Shown in pieces: positions 63,984-64,000 of a stretch of 64,000 nucleotides of DNA. Source of the DNA: Azospirillum sp. Lineage in GTDB: Bacteria; Pseudomonadota; Alphaproteobacteria; Azospirillales; Azospirillaceae. The translations under genes were made by a program, and so were the position numbers. The stretch spans positions 1 through 64,000 of the forward strand of contig WGNK01000044.1 in NCBI GenBank assembly GCA_016124535.1, in the 5' to 3' direction. The notes under the pieces were generated by a model. It was given only the letters and a program-made list of their open reading frames with translations. It was not told the DNA's origin and made no database searches. Each line of letters begins with the position of its first letter. Position 1 is the first letter of the stretch.

Positions 63984-64000
63984 GGCGAAATTATTTCGCC
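63984..64000. promoter_or_regulatory. Perfect palindrome after leuA at the window edge
   Basis: GGCGAAATTATTTCGCC is an 8+1+8 palindrome 50 bases after the leuA stop. It could be a short operator or part of a hairpin that continues beyond the window. Confidence 0.35.

Overview
The window is GC-rich chromosomal DNA of an alphaproteobacterium, most likely in or near the Rhodospirillales. This rests on gene content and order (thrC beside an M16 processing peptidase, a standalone class I leuA, a Zur/COG0523 pair, isoquinoline-oxidoreductase-type molybdoenzyme genes, a 577-residue ribosomal protein S1) and on pervasive GC-rich codon use. No rRNA, tRNA or CRISPR array was seen. Genes are dense, and many start or stop codons overlap by 1 or 4 bases.

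Layout. 0-0.63 kb: the end of an IS3-type insertion sequence abutting a tyrosine-recombinase remnant, then a cupin pseudogene. 0.74-8.8 kb: a Cu(I)/Ag(I) efflux operon (cusC-cusB-cusA, minus strand) divergent from its likely two-component regulator (plus strand). 8.9-11.2 kb: a decay zone holding one small membrane protein, a collapsed sulfate ABC transporter locus (cysP tail, then cysT head joined to cysA tail) and a REC-EAL pseudogene. 11.5-16.4 kb: an unknown gene coupled to msrA, a DoxX protein, and an iorAB-like molybdenum hydroxylase. 16.7-20.2 kb: a phosphate-binding-like periplasmic protein overlapping a hybrid histidine kinase whose second receiver domain is degenerate. 20.2-23.3 kb: an MBL hydrolase, a cytoplasmic Ser/Thr kinase and a membrane c-type-haem sensor; a 10-copy hexanucleotide repeat lies just upstream of the sensor gene. 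23.7-29.7 kb: a peptidoglycan-binding protein, a zinc GTPase with Zur, RidA, a COG3146 acyltransferase-like protein, a cytochrome c and a GNAT enzyme. 30.1-34.9 kb: two overlapping genes of unknown function, then a histidine-kinase-like protein whose phospho-acceptor histidine is replaced by arginine. 34.9-47.9 kb: an RNA methyltransferase, an acyl-CoA hydrolase, a Do-like protease followed by a two-component system whose regulator gene is preceded by tandem 11-bp repeats, a GH13 enzyme, a NUDIX hydrolase, a Sel1-repeat protein divergent from an exported WD40-caspase protein, and a polysaccharide deacetylase.

48.0-52.1 kb holds rpsA and, directly upstream of it, two direct repeats of about 230 bp that bracket an MqsR/MqsA-type toxin-antitoxin operon. 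This operon has an unrecognised third gene, interrupted by an in-frame TGA after which the reading frame stays open for 49 more codons. 52.2-64.0 kb: a histone-deacetylase-family amidohydrolase, an FAH-family protein, several hypothetical, hydrolase and methyltransferase genes, an M16 peptidase, thrC, and leuA.

The best candidates for undescribed biology are the repeat-bracketed three-gene toxin-antitoxin cassette, the haem-sensor/Ser-Thr-kinase pair, the two-gene unknown module beside a histidine-less kinase, and the exported WD40-caspase protein. All functional assignments come from reading motifs and overall family resemblance by eye; no database search was run.
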